Origin: an uncultured Prevotellaceae bacterium
GTDB taxonomy: Bacteria > Bacteroidota > Bacteroidia > Bacteroidales > Bacteroidaceae
DNA length: 64,000 bases
Direction: 5' to 3'
NCBI GenBank assembly: GCA_902801375.1
Contig: CADCIB010000007.1
Coordinates: forward strand, 124,001-188,000
Under the pieces are notes generated by a model that made no database searches, was not told the origin of the DNA, and was given only the letters and a program-made list of their open reading frames with translations. The position numbers were made by a program, and so were the translations under genes. Positions 17,226 through 25,136 of the stretch are shown here, piece after piece (within the stretch, counting starts at the first letter, position 1; every line of letters begins with the position of its first letter).

Positions 17226-18330
17226 AATCCTATTTTTTCTCATACTCATGTTGATGGGCAGCTCCATGGGCTGCTCATCACAATCGCGTGATGTCTCCGC
17301 AAGAGAGAGCAGCATTTCGAAGAGTGCAGAGCAGAAAGCAACTCCCGATACCCTCACCTTCGCCTTCGTGGGCGACATCATGATGGGCACCACCTTCCCC
17401 TCGCGCATGCTACCTGCCGACGACGGCAAGCACCTCTTCCGCGACGCGAAGGACATTCTCCAGCGTGCCGACATCGCCGCCGGCAACCTCGAGGGAACCC
17501 TCTGCGACGGCGGACAGACCAAGAAGAAGGTGTCGAACATCTGCTACGCCTTCCGCACACCCACCTCTTATTCCCACCTGCTGAAGGAAGCCGGCTTCGA
17601 CTTCCTGGGCATGGCCAACAATCACGCCAACGACTTCGGCCTCGAGGGCATCGTCTCCACCGAGAAGCAACTCGACGCCCTGGGCATCGGCCGAGCAGGC
17701 ATTGCCGGACGGCAAGAATACGCCATCGTGGAGATTCCCGTGGATGGTGATTCGAGGAGCATCAAGGTAGGCTTCTGCGCCTTCGGCCACAATTCCTACA
17801 CCATCACCCACACCGACACCGCCAACGTCGTGCGCATCCTCCGCAAGTTGCGCCCGCAGGTAGACATCCTCGTGGTTTGCTTCCATGGAGGAGCCGAAGG
17901 AGCCAAAGCCTCCCACCTGCCGCAAGGCAAGGAACTGTTCCTGGGCGAGAACCGCGGGTCGCTCCGCCAGTTTGCCCACCGGTGCATCGACCTCGGCGCC
18001 GACATCGTCTACGGCCACGGCCCCCACGTGCCGCGTTGCATCGAGCTCTACAACGACAAGCTCATCGCCTATAGCCTCGGCAATTTCTGCACGCCCAAGA
18101 GCGTCAGCCTGAAGGGCATCTCCGGCTATGCACCCCTCCTCGAGGTGAAAGTCAATGGCGAAGGGCGTTTCCTGGAGGGCAAGATACACTCCTTCATTCA
18201 GCAGCCAGCCATCGGGCCGCGTCTCGACGGGCAGCACCGCGCCGCCCAGCTCATCCGCGACCTGACGGCCAGCGACATCCTCCATTCGCAAATCAAGATT
18301 TCTTCCGAAGGCGACATCATTCGACGGTGA
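17200..18330 (+). CDS. CapA family lipoprotein (poly-gamma-glutamate synthesis-type metallophosphatase fold)
   Basis: 376 aa from ATG 17200; an alternative ATG at 17179 adds seven residues. The N-terminus ([19 protein letters not shown]) is a lipoprotein signal with the cysteine at residue 25. The PGA_cap/CapA fold follows: [47 protein letters not shown] and YSLGNF, which are the metal-site motifs of the family. In Bacillus CapA takes part in capsule poly-glutamate synthesis; in Bacteroidota the substrate is not known. It overlaps the end of the NlpC/P60 gene by 26 bp, suggesting a shared envelope role, and overlaps the convergent DUF5675 gene by 14 bp. Confidence 0.88.
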   Translation: MSVRVVSSRILFFLILMLMGSSMGCSSQSRDVSARESSISKSAEQKATPDTLTFAFVGDIMMGTTFPSRMLPADDGKHLFRDAKDILQRADIAAGNLEGTLCDGGQTKKKVSNICYAFRTPTSYSHLLKEAGFDFLGMANNHANDFGLEGIVSTEKQLDALGIGRAGIAGRQEYAIVEIPVDGDSRSIKVGFCAFGHNSYTITHTDTANVVRILRKLRPQVDILVVCFHGGAEGAKASHLPQGKELFLGENRGSLRQFAHRCIDLGADIVYGHGPHVPRCIELYNDKLIAYSLGNFCTPKSVSLKGISGYAPLLEVKVNGEGRFLEGKIHSFIQQPAIGPRLDGQHRAAQLIRDLTASDILHSQIKISSEGDIIRR

Positions 18331-18766
18331 TCCACACCGCCTCGCCACGCTCCTTCGCCTTCACAATCTCATCCTTCAGACGGTTCAGCCATCGCCTGGA
18401 GTTCAACACCATCCCCTTCTTCAGGTTCTCGCCCACCAGGATGCACCCCAGGGTGTCCTTGGCCGTGTTGCCGGCATGAATCCGGATGCCCCGGAACATC
18501 GGCACACCGAGCAAGATGGGCAGCCACTGCTTCATCTTCGGCGAGTAGCTGATGACCACCGCATACCTGCCCGGCGGGATGGCGAAGGGCTTCAGGCTCC
18601 GTGCCTTCTCGGGAGAGCGCAGCACGGTGTCCATCGACACAGAGGTCTTCTGCTCCAACACCGGGGGCTCCAAGGTGTCGCAGAGGGGCCTCACCCCCGG
18701 GGTGAGGCTCAACCTCCCTATCGTATACCCCTTCCGCTTTGCTATACGTGTCAATACTAATTCCAT
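18317..18766 (-). CDS. DUF5675 family protein
   Basis: 149 aa, no signal peptide. Features: N-terminal [27 protein letters not shown], the [16 protein letters not shown] segment, and [20 protein letters not shown], which together identify DUF5675. The [12 protein letters not shown] part resembles an active-site region of a small peptidase-like or L,D-transpeptidase-like fold. Members occur in phages and mobile elements of Bacteroidota beside DUF3987 genes, as here, 33 bp downstream of the DUF3987 stop. Biochemical role unknown. It is the first sign of the accessory block. Confidence 0.8.
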   Translation of the reverse strand: MELVLTRIAKRKGYTIGRLSLTPGVRPLCDTLEPPVLEQKTSVSMDTVLRSPEKARSLKPFAIPPGRYAVVISYSPKMKQWLPILLGVPMFRGIRIHAGNTAKDTLGCILVGENLKKGMVLNSRRWLNRLKDEIVKAKERGEAVWITVE

Positions 18767-18798
18767 TTCACAAATTGATAGTTGATAATTGAAACCTC

Positions 18799-18839
18799 CT
18801 TAATGGGACGATGGGACGTTGGGACGATGGGACGTTTTG
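18799..18839. repeat. 8-bp repeat array, left copy
   Basis: TGGGACG recurs at 18804, 18812, 18820 and 18828 with period 8, between TTAA and GTTTTG. The same 39-bp block, in the same orientation, is at 31103-31141. The last codons and stop of the DUF3987 gene are read from this array. Confidence 0.8.
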
Positions 18840-21214
18840 ACCTCTGGTTGAGCAACCTTGCGCCAATGATGGCGGTCTATGGGTTCAATCCATCCGTCAC
18901 GCTTCCACCGCATGATGACGTTTCGAAGTCCGCTCTTCGAGCAATCGTGCTTCAACGCGCGCAGGTCGTCGCGCGAGAACGTCGGAGCCAGCTGGTCAAA
19001 CACGGAATGGTTGGCACTATATCGCTGGCACTCGTCGCGAGCGTCGACATACTCGTTTTGCAACGCCTCGCCAAAGGTCTTGATTTGCTGAGACAGACAG
19101 TATTCTGCCATCATCAAGGCGAAGTCCAGGCAGGGCCTGCTCTCCTTATCCTTACCCGAAAGCAGGTGGAAGATCACGCCGCAGCGGAAGCCGATGACGG
19201 CGGCACGCTTGCGATAGACGTCCTTCACGTGGTCGATGTCCTTGGCGGCCTCCACGCGCTTTTCTTCCACCCATGCCTCGACCGCCTTTCTCAGACGAGG
19301 CACATCTATCAGTCCTGAACTCGACCGCAGACGCGAGACGGCCTCCTGAATCCGCGCTTCATCTTCGGCAGAACGCTTGCCGAACTTCGGCATTTTCTGA
19401 AAGCTGGAGTCTGGCATTTCGGCCACAAGGATTCGCGAGGAAAGACCGTTCTCGATGTTGTCCTGCTTGAAACACTTGCGAAGGGCTCCGTCGGTGCCCA
19501 GCATCGTCCAGTTATACGCCACCTTCACCACACCCGACTCAGCCTGGTCGGAGTTGTAGTCCTGGCCCCATTCGCCTCGGTCGAAGCTCAAACGATAGAT
19601 GTCGTACTTCGACGACCATGAGCCCGCACCGTTTGTCTTTCGCAACGTGTCAAGCTCCTCGCCAAACGAGTAGAGCGTATGCCCATTGGAGTTCTTGAAA
19701 CGCTTCAGGAGCGTGGAGCACGACACCGTGACGGGCACCATCCTGATCAGCACCTTCGGGTCTTCGGGAGCTTTCTCGTTGGCCTTGCGCCCCTTCTTGC
19801 GGTCCTTCCACTCCTCCTCGCGCTTTCGGGCAAGGGCGTCCTCCTCGTCGAACTGACGCTTCCACACATCGACGGCATTCTTACACACACTCTTGTTCGA
19901 AGCCTGCTCGCCACGTACAATCGACATCAGCCCCAGGTGGTGCTGGTTGCCGTCGCAATATTCCACCCTTACCCCGTCGGCGTAGGCCGCAGCGATGGGC
20001 AGCACCGAACAGAGCACCGGCATGTGCATCGATACAGGAACACCCACCAGCGATTCCTTCAAACCCAGCGGCAACGACCGGACGTTCACTTTCACGCCCG
20101 TCTCTTCGGCTACAACTTCCGCATCCTCTATCTCGTCTGACGAGATTCCCATTTCGAGTGCACTTACAATCTGCTGCATCACCTTCGACACGCCCTTCGG
20201 CTCCTCCTTGCATGCCGAATCCACGATGCTCTTCAATTCCGTTTCTGAGAGTCCGAAACGTGGCATCACCTGCATCAGCACCTCTTTCTTGTTGTCGCAG
20301 ATGGCCCGGAGATTCACCGCCAGTTTGTGCAGCTTCACGTTACGTTCACCCTCAGCAGGTACACCACCGTTCCTTTGCCACCATTCGCTAATGATGGATG
20401 CATAAGGAATGCCTTTGAAAAGCCTCTCCCCCGAAGGCCTCTCCCCCGCCCCCTCTCCGAAAGAGAGGGGCGTAGATACCCCTGCGGGTGTTTTCTGCGC
20501 TTGCTGGTAATTACTCCCCTCTCCCTTCGGAGAGGGGCTGGGGGTGAGGCTTCTCCCCTCTCCCCTCGGAGAGGGGTTGGAGGTGAGGCTGTTGGAGGTG
20601 AGGCTGTTGGGGGGGAGGCTTGAGGGGTTTGGGGAGGCTTCAAACAGCTTGTCGCTCACATACCTTGTATGATCCTCGGGAACCATATAGATACACCGGT
20701 CAACACCTTTCACCACCTTGTCGGGTGTGAATCCCGTCATCTCAGCCATCAACTCCTGTGCCTTTTCAGGAGTCATCCCCTCGGGCAGCTCCACCAGCAC
20801 ATGCGTACCTCGACGAACGCTTTCTTCAACGAGTAATACCACCAACGGCCCTGCTGTCATTTCACTCCCCTCTCCCCTTGGAGAGGGGTTAGAGGTGAGG
20901 CCGGGGTCGGGGGTGAGGCTGCTTATTATCTCATCCGTGTGTCCCTTCTCGTCGAAGTCCATCATCAGTCTTGGCAGAGGCTTGATGGCATCGGCTATCG
21001 AACGATGATTATCCTTGTACTCTGCGCAGTGGGGCGTCCACCAAGGCAGTCGGTTCTTCAATGCCTCGTCACCACGTTTGATACGCTCACACATCTGCCT
21101 CAGCCAAGGCTCACGTCGCAATTGTTCCCAATCCTCACGAGTGGCAGGCATGGCAGGGGCGCCATGCCCCTGTCTGCCGATGCAAGTGAAGAATCCGCTT
21201 CTTATCGGTTCCAT
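18800..21214 (-). CDS. DUF3987/BT4734-like replication-type protein with repeat-derived insertions
   Basis: 804 aa. Residues about 60-180 match the BT4734-like/VirE-N region (LMMDFDEKGHTDEI, VDRCIYMVPEDHTRYVSD), about 260-350 a PriCT-like helical part (ISEWWQRNGGVP), and about 380-780 the DUF3987 helicase-primase-like domain. Such proteins sit in Bacteroidota mobile elements and are thought to act in replication initiation. Two segments are not part of the family: TSNPSPRGEGSE near residue 110, and a run rich in Pro, Ser and Gly near 205-265 (LTPSPSPKGEGS, LSFGEGAGERPS). Both are encoded by GC-rich palindromic repeats read in frame. The C-terminal RPNVPSSH comes from the 8-bp array. It overlaps the next upstream gene by 13 bp. 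Confidence 0.8.
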   Translation of the reverse strand: MEPIRSGFFTCIGRQGHGAPAMPATREDWEQLRREPWLRQMCERIKRGDEALKNRLPWWTPHCAEYKDNHRSIADAIKPLPRLMMDFDEKGHTDEIISSLTPDPGLTSNPSPRGEGSEMTAGPLVVLLVEESVRRGTHVLVELPEGMTPEKAQELMAEMTGFTPDKVVKGVDRCIYMVPEDHTRYVSDKLFEASPNPSSLPPNSLTSNSLTSNPSPRGEGRSLTPSPSPKGEGSNYQQAQKTPAGVSTPLSFGEGAGERPSGERLFKGIPYASIISEWWQRNGGVPAEGERNVKLHKLAVNLRAICDNKKEVLMQVMPRFGLSETELKSIVDSACKEEPKGVSKVMQQIVSALEMGISSDEIEDAEVVAEETGVKVNVRSLPLGLKESLVGVPVSMHMPVLCSVLPIAAAYADGVRVEYCDGNQHHLGLMSIVRGEQASNKSVCKNAVDVWKRQFDEEDALARKREEEWKDRKKGRKANEKAPEDPKVLIRMVPVTVSCSTLLKRFKNSNGHTLYSFGEELDTLRKTNGAGSWSSKYDIYRLSFDRGEWGQDYNSDQAESGVVKVAYNWTMLGTDGALRKCFKQDNIENGLSSRILVAEMPDSSFQKMPKFGKRSAEDEARIQEAVSRLRSSSGLIDVPRLRKAVEAWVEEKRVEAAKDIDHVKDVYRKRAAVIGFRCGVIFHLLSGKDKESRPCLDFALMMAEYCLSQQIKTFGEALQNEYVDARDECQRYSANHSVFDQLAPTFSRDDLRALKHDCSKSGLRNVIMRWKRDGWIEPIDRHHWRKVAQPEVKTSHRPNVPSSH
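20423..20635. repeat. GC-rich palindromic repeats inside the DUF3987 gene
   Basis: Several copies of CCTCTCC-n-GGAGAGGGG with GGGGGTGAGGC tails are strung together, including CTCTCCCTTCGGAGAG and CTCTCCCCTCGGAGAG, followed by short AGGTGAGGCTGTTGG duplications. The same family flanks the DUF559 gene at 58.7-59.2 kb. Confidence 0.8.
20866..20925. repeat. Second GC-rich palindrome inside the DUF3987 gene
   Basis: CCCCTCTCCCCTTGGAGAGG with a GGTTAGAGGTGAGGC tail and a further GGGGGTGAGGC unit, in frame with the gene. Encodes the TSNPSPRGEGSE insertion on the minus strand. Confidence 0.8.
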
Positions 21215-21636
21215 AATGCTTCCTCCTTTCTTGTTTTAATGTACGACAAAATCTCGTCGGCCTCCTCCTCGTAGAGAGCCTTGGTCAGAGCCAGCCCATA
21301 CTTGCGCGGGAACTTGAACTCAACCACAATCTGCTGTCTGTCAGGACGCTCCTTCTTCCAGCGACGAGGAATCTTCACCACGCCATGTGCCGTCTCGAAC
21401 ACCGTCAGGTACTTCGGGCCACGCAGCCCTCGCTTCCACCGCTTCACACGGGTTCTGCCGTCTGCATCCACCTCGATGCCTCCCTCATAGCGCACACGTG
21501 TGCCGTCAGTCACCTGCTTATCATCCTCCCACGGGCATGGATAGATATTGATGTCGCCGTTGGTCTGAAAGTTGATACAACCGTCCATATTGACGTCCTG
21601 CTGCAAAATCTGCTTCTTGAAAAAATCTCTTCTCAT
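21202..21636 (-). CDS. Hypothetical protein upstream of the DUF3987 gene
   Basis: 144 aa. N-terminal MRRDFFKKQILQQDVNMDG, then a region rich in aromatic and basic residues (VKRWKRGLRGPKYLTVF, IPRRWKKERPDRQQIVV) and a helical end with EEEADEILSYIKTRKEEA. No signal peptide or membrane segment. The stop overlaps the start of the DUF3987 gene by 13 bp, so it is translated together with it and probably belongs to the same element. I do not recognise the family; the basic middle would suit nucleic-acid binding. Confidence 0.65.
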   Translation of the reverse strand: MRRDFFKKQILQQDVNMDGCINFQTNGDINIYPCPWEDDKQVTDGTRVRYEGGIEVDADGRTRVKRWKRGLRGPKYLTVFETAHGVVKIPRRWKKERPDRQQIVVEFKFPRKYGLALTKALYEEEADEILSYIKTRKEEALWNR

Positions 21637-21761
21637 AGTTTTTCTGAATTGTTTGGAGAGCGAAGCGTCAGAAGGGTGGCCACCTTTCTTGTGAAGAGAA
21701 ATCTCGCGAGACTCCGTTCACCTCAACTCAGAATGAAACATTGTGTCGACCGGTCTTTTTT

Positions 21762-21905
21762 TTAGATTCTGTTGCCCATGAGGCGCCAGTCATTCTTCCT
21801 CATGGTTCTCGGCATCTGGCACCGATTCATCAGCGCGAGCTGACGGCGCGCATTCTCAGCGATTGTGCCTCGTGCCATTGTGATAGTGTTACGTGTACGT
21901 GACAT
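21762..21905 (-). CDS. Small Arg-rich peptide (47 aa), tentative
   Basis: ATG at 21905 to TAA at 21762. The peptide begins MSRTRNTITMARGTIAENAR and ends RKNDWRLMGNRI; it is strongly basic and Met-rich. It precedes the 144-aa and DUF3987 genes on the same strand, so it could be the first gene of that unit. No homologue is known to me, and a frame this short could arise by chance. ATG 21878 is an alternative start. Confidence 0.35.
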   Translation of the reverse strand: MSRTRNTITMARGTIAENARRQLALMNRCQMPRTMRKNDWRLMGNRI

Positions 21906-22091
21906 AACTCTTAATCTGCATCCCGCAAAGGCTTTTTGCCTTGCATCGTCAGGTTTCTAGATGCAAAATTAAGATGATAATGAGTAGCATACGAATCTTT
22001 TGCCTCGCATCTCTGCTCTTGTCCAATGAGTCCAATGAGTTAGCACGCTTTCGTCCAAAAAGTCCAACGGCTTGTCCAACAAAAGACAATG
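21906..22091. other. Gene-free interval between the DUF3987 unit and the six-gene operon
   Basis: No coding frame with family features. Contains CTTGTCCAATGAGTCCAATG and GTCCAAAAAGTCCAACGGCT, a scatter of GTCCAA words, of no known meaning. Confidence 0.4.
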
Positions 22092-22119
22092 AAAAAAGCC
22101 ACCTTGTTAGGATGGCTTT
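22092..22119 (-). terminator. Terminator of the six-gene operon
   Basis: Read on the minus strand: AAAGCCA, an 11-nt loop, TGGCTTT, then a U-run (complement of 22092-22097). It lies 52 bp beyond the stop of the 347-aa gene. Confidence 0.75.
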
Positions 22120-22123
22120 ATCT

Positions 22124-22152
22124 GATAATTGTGTCAATCCGGTTGGCACAAT
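22124..22152. repeat. 29-bp palindromic site, left copy
   Basis: GATAATTGTGTCA, 7 nt (ATCCGGT), TGGCACAAT. Both arms recur exactly, with the same spacing but a different core, at 30191-30219. The two copies bracket the six-gene operon and toxin gene 2. The layout resembles two inverted recombinase-binding arms around a core. Confidence 0.7.
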
Positions 22153-22170
22153 TCCTCATAAAACATATAT

Positions 22171-23214
22171 TTACCTCAGATTATTTTCTCGTTCAATCTC
22201 ATGCTTCAGCACTTCCAGACTTGAGAATAGTCCCTTGTAGGCAATTTCGTATACACGTTGTGCCTTTGCCGTTCCAAGAATTTTGGAAACACCTTTGGCC
22301 CACATCTCGCGCAGTGTCACCACTGTCTTCATCCTGCCTTGCTTCCACAACGTACGCTCGCCAGATATTGACTTGGTAAGTTTGCGCTTGTACTCCTTGA
22401 ACTTTTCAGGAGTCTCGTCAGGGAAAAGCATAGGAAACCATTCCACCATCTGTTCCACAAACCCGGTATCCGTTAATTTACCCTTTGCCACGCCCGACTC
22501 TTCTATAGCTTTTACAATATAGTACCATTCGTTCTGCACGGCTGGGTTGATGCGCATCTCCTGGGGTTTACCATACATAATGGTTGCATCGCCCATGTCT
22601 ATAGCTGCAGCTATAGTGTTGCGAAGCTTTGACAATCGCGAGTTAGAATCGAACAATCGTTCATTAAAGATGAGATTTTTTAGTGGGTCTTCCTCTGTTA
22701 CATCATCCTTTTCTTCCTTTGTCGATGAAGAACCAAAATGTATCTCGCCGCCATCGTTATAAAAGAAATTTACTGTAGCACCAGCAAAAGACCTCTGACG
22801 TTCAAGTACCTGGCTTAGTAATTCGTCAATGTGCATTGTAAGACAATGCCAAGAAAAAAAGGCATCAAGGTCTGAACGGTCTATCTGACCATCATAAACT
22901 GTAACCAATATCTTGATGAACTTTGCTTCATCGAAAAGCTTAGTCTCGTTATTGAAACACCGCTCCCAATACACAAAGTATTCTTTATGACGGAAATTTT
23001 CCAGAATAGCATCACGTCTGTTTCTAAGGAAAATCAAAAGAGCATCTACATCATTAGCAGACACGTTCAGGCGCATTTCTCTCCAGAACGATTCAGTAAT
23101 TTTCTGCCACAATGTTCCACTTAGGAACTTGACCCGTTCTTGTTGGAAGAAAGTCCTATAATCATCTTTCAGCAAAGCTGGTAATGCATTCTTAGTATCT
23201 TTTATCGTTATCAT
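22171..23214 (-). CDS. Unknown 347-aa protein, last gene of the six-gene operon
   Basis: Mostly helical by composition, no signal peptide or membrane segment. Begins MITIKDTKNALPALLKDDYR; the middle holds FAGATVNFFYNDGGEIHFG and an acidic stretch (EEKDDVTEEDPLKNL); the C-terminus is basic (KRKLTKSISGERTLWKQGRM). There is a weak resemblance in style to unnamed Bacteroidota mobile-element proteins, but I cannot name the family. Its ATG overlaps the stop of the radical SAM gene by 4 bp, so it is translationally coupled and likely a partner or accessory of that enzyme. A terminator follows at 22092-22119. Confidence 0.8.
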   Translation of the reverse strand: MITIKDTKNALPALLKDDYRTFFQQERVKFLSGTLWQKITESFWREMRLNVSANDVDALLIFLRNRRDAILENFRHKEYFVYWERCFNNETKLFDEAKFIKILVTVYDGQIDRSDLDAFFSWHCLTMHIDELLSQVLERQRSFAGATVNFFYNDGGEIHFGSSSTKEEKDDVTEEDPLKNLIFNERLFDSNSRLSKLRNTIAAAIDMGDATIMYGKPQEMRINPAVQNEWYYIVKAIEESGVAKGKLTDTGFVEQMVEWFPMLFPDETPEKFKEYKRKLTKSISGERTLWKQGRMKTVVTLREMWAKGVSKILGTAKAQRVYEIAYKGLFSSLEVLKHEIERENNLR

Positions 23215-25136
23215 TTTTGCTTTTGCTTCTCTTTCTGTCTTTTCTCAAACTCCTGTTTCAATCTGTAAAGATCCGATGAGTGATCAGCAATATCTTTACG
23301 GTAGTCTTTATAATATGTCAGTATCTTGCGAAACTTATCGTTGTCGGTCAGTTCCTCTATATGATTAAACTCGTTCTTATGAATAATTGGTAACAATTCC
23401 TCTCGCTCTTCATCTGATAGTTCTGCCATTGCTTCTCTCCATTCTTGGGTGTATCCCAAATCCTCAAAGAAAAAACGGAACAAGAGGAAGGTCTCAGGCA
23501 TCAGAAGTAGTTCCATGTATTCCTCCTCATTTCGTCCGAATGCTTTCTCAAAAAAAGACACTCCACGACCTATCTTGCCTTTCGTGGCATTCAGAATAGC
23601 TTGCACGGCACGGATATATTTTCTGTTCCAGTAGTTACCGATATAGTCGCGGTCATGACTATGCTCACCACGGATTGGATGATACTTCATTGGAAATGAA
23701 TAGATGCTTACATTCATCTTCTCGCACATATCCACGTTAATTTTCAGGCGGTGATAAAGGTCGGCCGGTTTGTCTTTATAATTATAAAGCAGATAGTTTG
23801 AGAAATCTCGCATGCCGTGTTCCTCGCTCAATTCTATAGCTTTTCTATATTTGGGTTCTGTCTTCACATCGTCGAAAGCTACGCGTAGTGGATGAACAGG
23901 TATCTGCTCCAGCAAAGAAACAATTTCATCGGAGAACAATCGGGCGTCAACTCCCTGATTAAAGTCAACGTAGCGCAAACGCCCTTTAAGACGCTTATAT
24001 TTAGCATCGAAATATGGCGCAAAATCCTTATATGTGGCTATCAGCACCTCTCGGCGACAGGTGTCAGGATGAAGTAGGTGATACTTTTCCCGTAAAGCTA
24101 GGATTTCAGTACGCATTTTTTCGCTGATACCCTTAAAATTGTTGATTCCCTGAAGCAGTTTGTAACACTTGCGGACGTATGCCCTGTTGTTTATCCCCAG
24201 ACGGAGATTACGGATAGCGATGAAGTATTGGTTTGGCTCGACAAATTTTGCACCTTTCGAGAATCCACACGACTTAATATCCTCTATGATGTCTTTCAGC
24301 TTTTCTGATGCCAGCACATTATTGTCCATCAAAAGAAGATTCTGCTGTTCACCATAAAGCCTTCTTGTGCGTTCAATACGTTCACGTAATGGAATATATT
24401 CCTGGTAACGTGGTTCAAGTGTCCAAACCGCACAGAAAGCACACTTTCGGATGCAACCACGGGTGGTATAACTATAATATGAACCTCCGTCCGGATATTC
24501 ATAGTCTATTTCATCAAGAATAGAATAGTCAAGAGGCAGCTCGTCAATGATGTATGGATTGTCTTCATCTATATCTTTATATGGAGTGTGAAGCGTACCA
24601 CAATGAGGCTTGATGCCCGTTGCCTCTTCTATTTCCTTTGGCTGTATAGAAGCCAGCACTCCACCCACCATCAGGTTTTTTTGGTTTTTCACCATCGTTT
24701 TTGCAAACTCAATGGTCTGAATGGTTATATCCCAATGGAAGGTGAAAAGCGTTGTCACGCCCACCCAATCCCAACGCGGATGTTTTTTGTACTCTCCACT
24801 ATGGTAGTATTTTTTGAAATGCTCTATCCAAGGATATATAAAAATAGCATCTTCGGAATCGTCTATTCCTATGCTTTCTAAGTCAGACTTCCGGCGGTAG
24901 CGAATATAGGTGGCTATACGATTGAATCGAAGCTTCCAGTCAATGGTGTCATCGACTTTATCAAGTTGTTGCACGCACTCCTCGGTTATCTGACGAATAA
25001 CAAACTCGGTGAGGTCTCCTTTGTAGAAGACCACATCGTCACCTCGCAATCTAAAATAGGTGGCCAGCTTCATCAGGCCGATAGGAGGGAATTTATTCTT
25101 ATAGTTAGGCTCTAAAAGTAAAACCCTCCTGTTCAT
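23211..25136 (-). CDS. Radical SAM protein with B12-binding-like N-terminal region
   Basis: 641 aa. The N-terminus (RVLLLEPNYKNKFPPIGLMK) looks like the Rossmann-type region of cobalamin-binding radical SAM enzymes, though no clear DxHxxG cobalamin motif is seen. The radical SAM core carries RGCIRKCAFCAVWTLEP near residue 230, the CxxxCxxC 4Fe-4S site, followed by LLLMDNNVLASEKL and GVDARLFSDEIVSLL (SAM-barrel strands). The C-terminal part ends in a basic coiled helix. The substrate is unknown; rRNA, nucleotide or protein modification are all possible. It overlaps the GHKL gene by 4 bp on one side and the 347-aa gene by 4 bp on the other. Finding it in a HerA/NurA operon is the most unusual part of this locus. 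Confidence 0.88.
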   Translation of the reverse strand: MNRRVLLLEPNYKNKFPPIGLMKLATYFRLRGDDVVFYKGDLTEFVIRQITEECVQQLDKVDDTIDWKLRFNRIATYIRYRRKSDLESIGIDDSEDAIFIYPWIEHFKKYYHSGEYKKHPRWDWVGVTTLFTFHWDITIQTIEFAKTMVKNQKNLMVGGVLASIQPKEIEEATGIKPHCGTLHTPYKDIDEDNPYIIDELPLDYSILDEIDYEYPDGGSYYSYTTRGCIRKCAFCAVWTLEPRYQEYIPLRERIERTRRLYGEQQNLLLMDNNVLASEKLKDIIEDIKSCGFSKGAKFVEPNQYFIAIRNLRLGINNRAYVRKCYKLLQGINNFKGISEKMRTEILALREKYHLLHPDTCRREVLIATYKDFAPYFDAKYKRLKGRLRYVDFNQGVDARLFSDEIVSLLEQIPVHPLRVAFDDVKTEPKYRKAIELSEEHGMRDFSNYLLYNYKDKPADLYHRLKINVDMCEKMNVSIYSFPMKYHPIRGEHSHDRDYIGNYWNRKYIRAVQAILNATKGKIGRGVSFFEKAFGRNEEEYMELLLMPETFLLFRFFFEDLGYTQEWREAMAELSDEEREELLPIIHKNEFNHIEELTDNDKFRKILTYYKDYRKDIADHSSDLYRLKQEFEKRQKEKQKQK

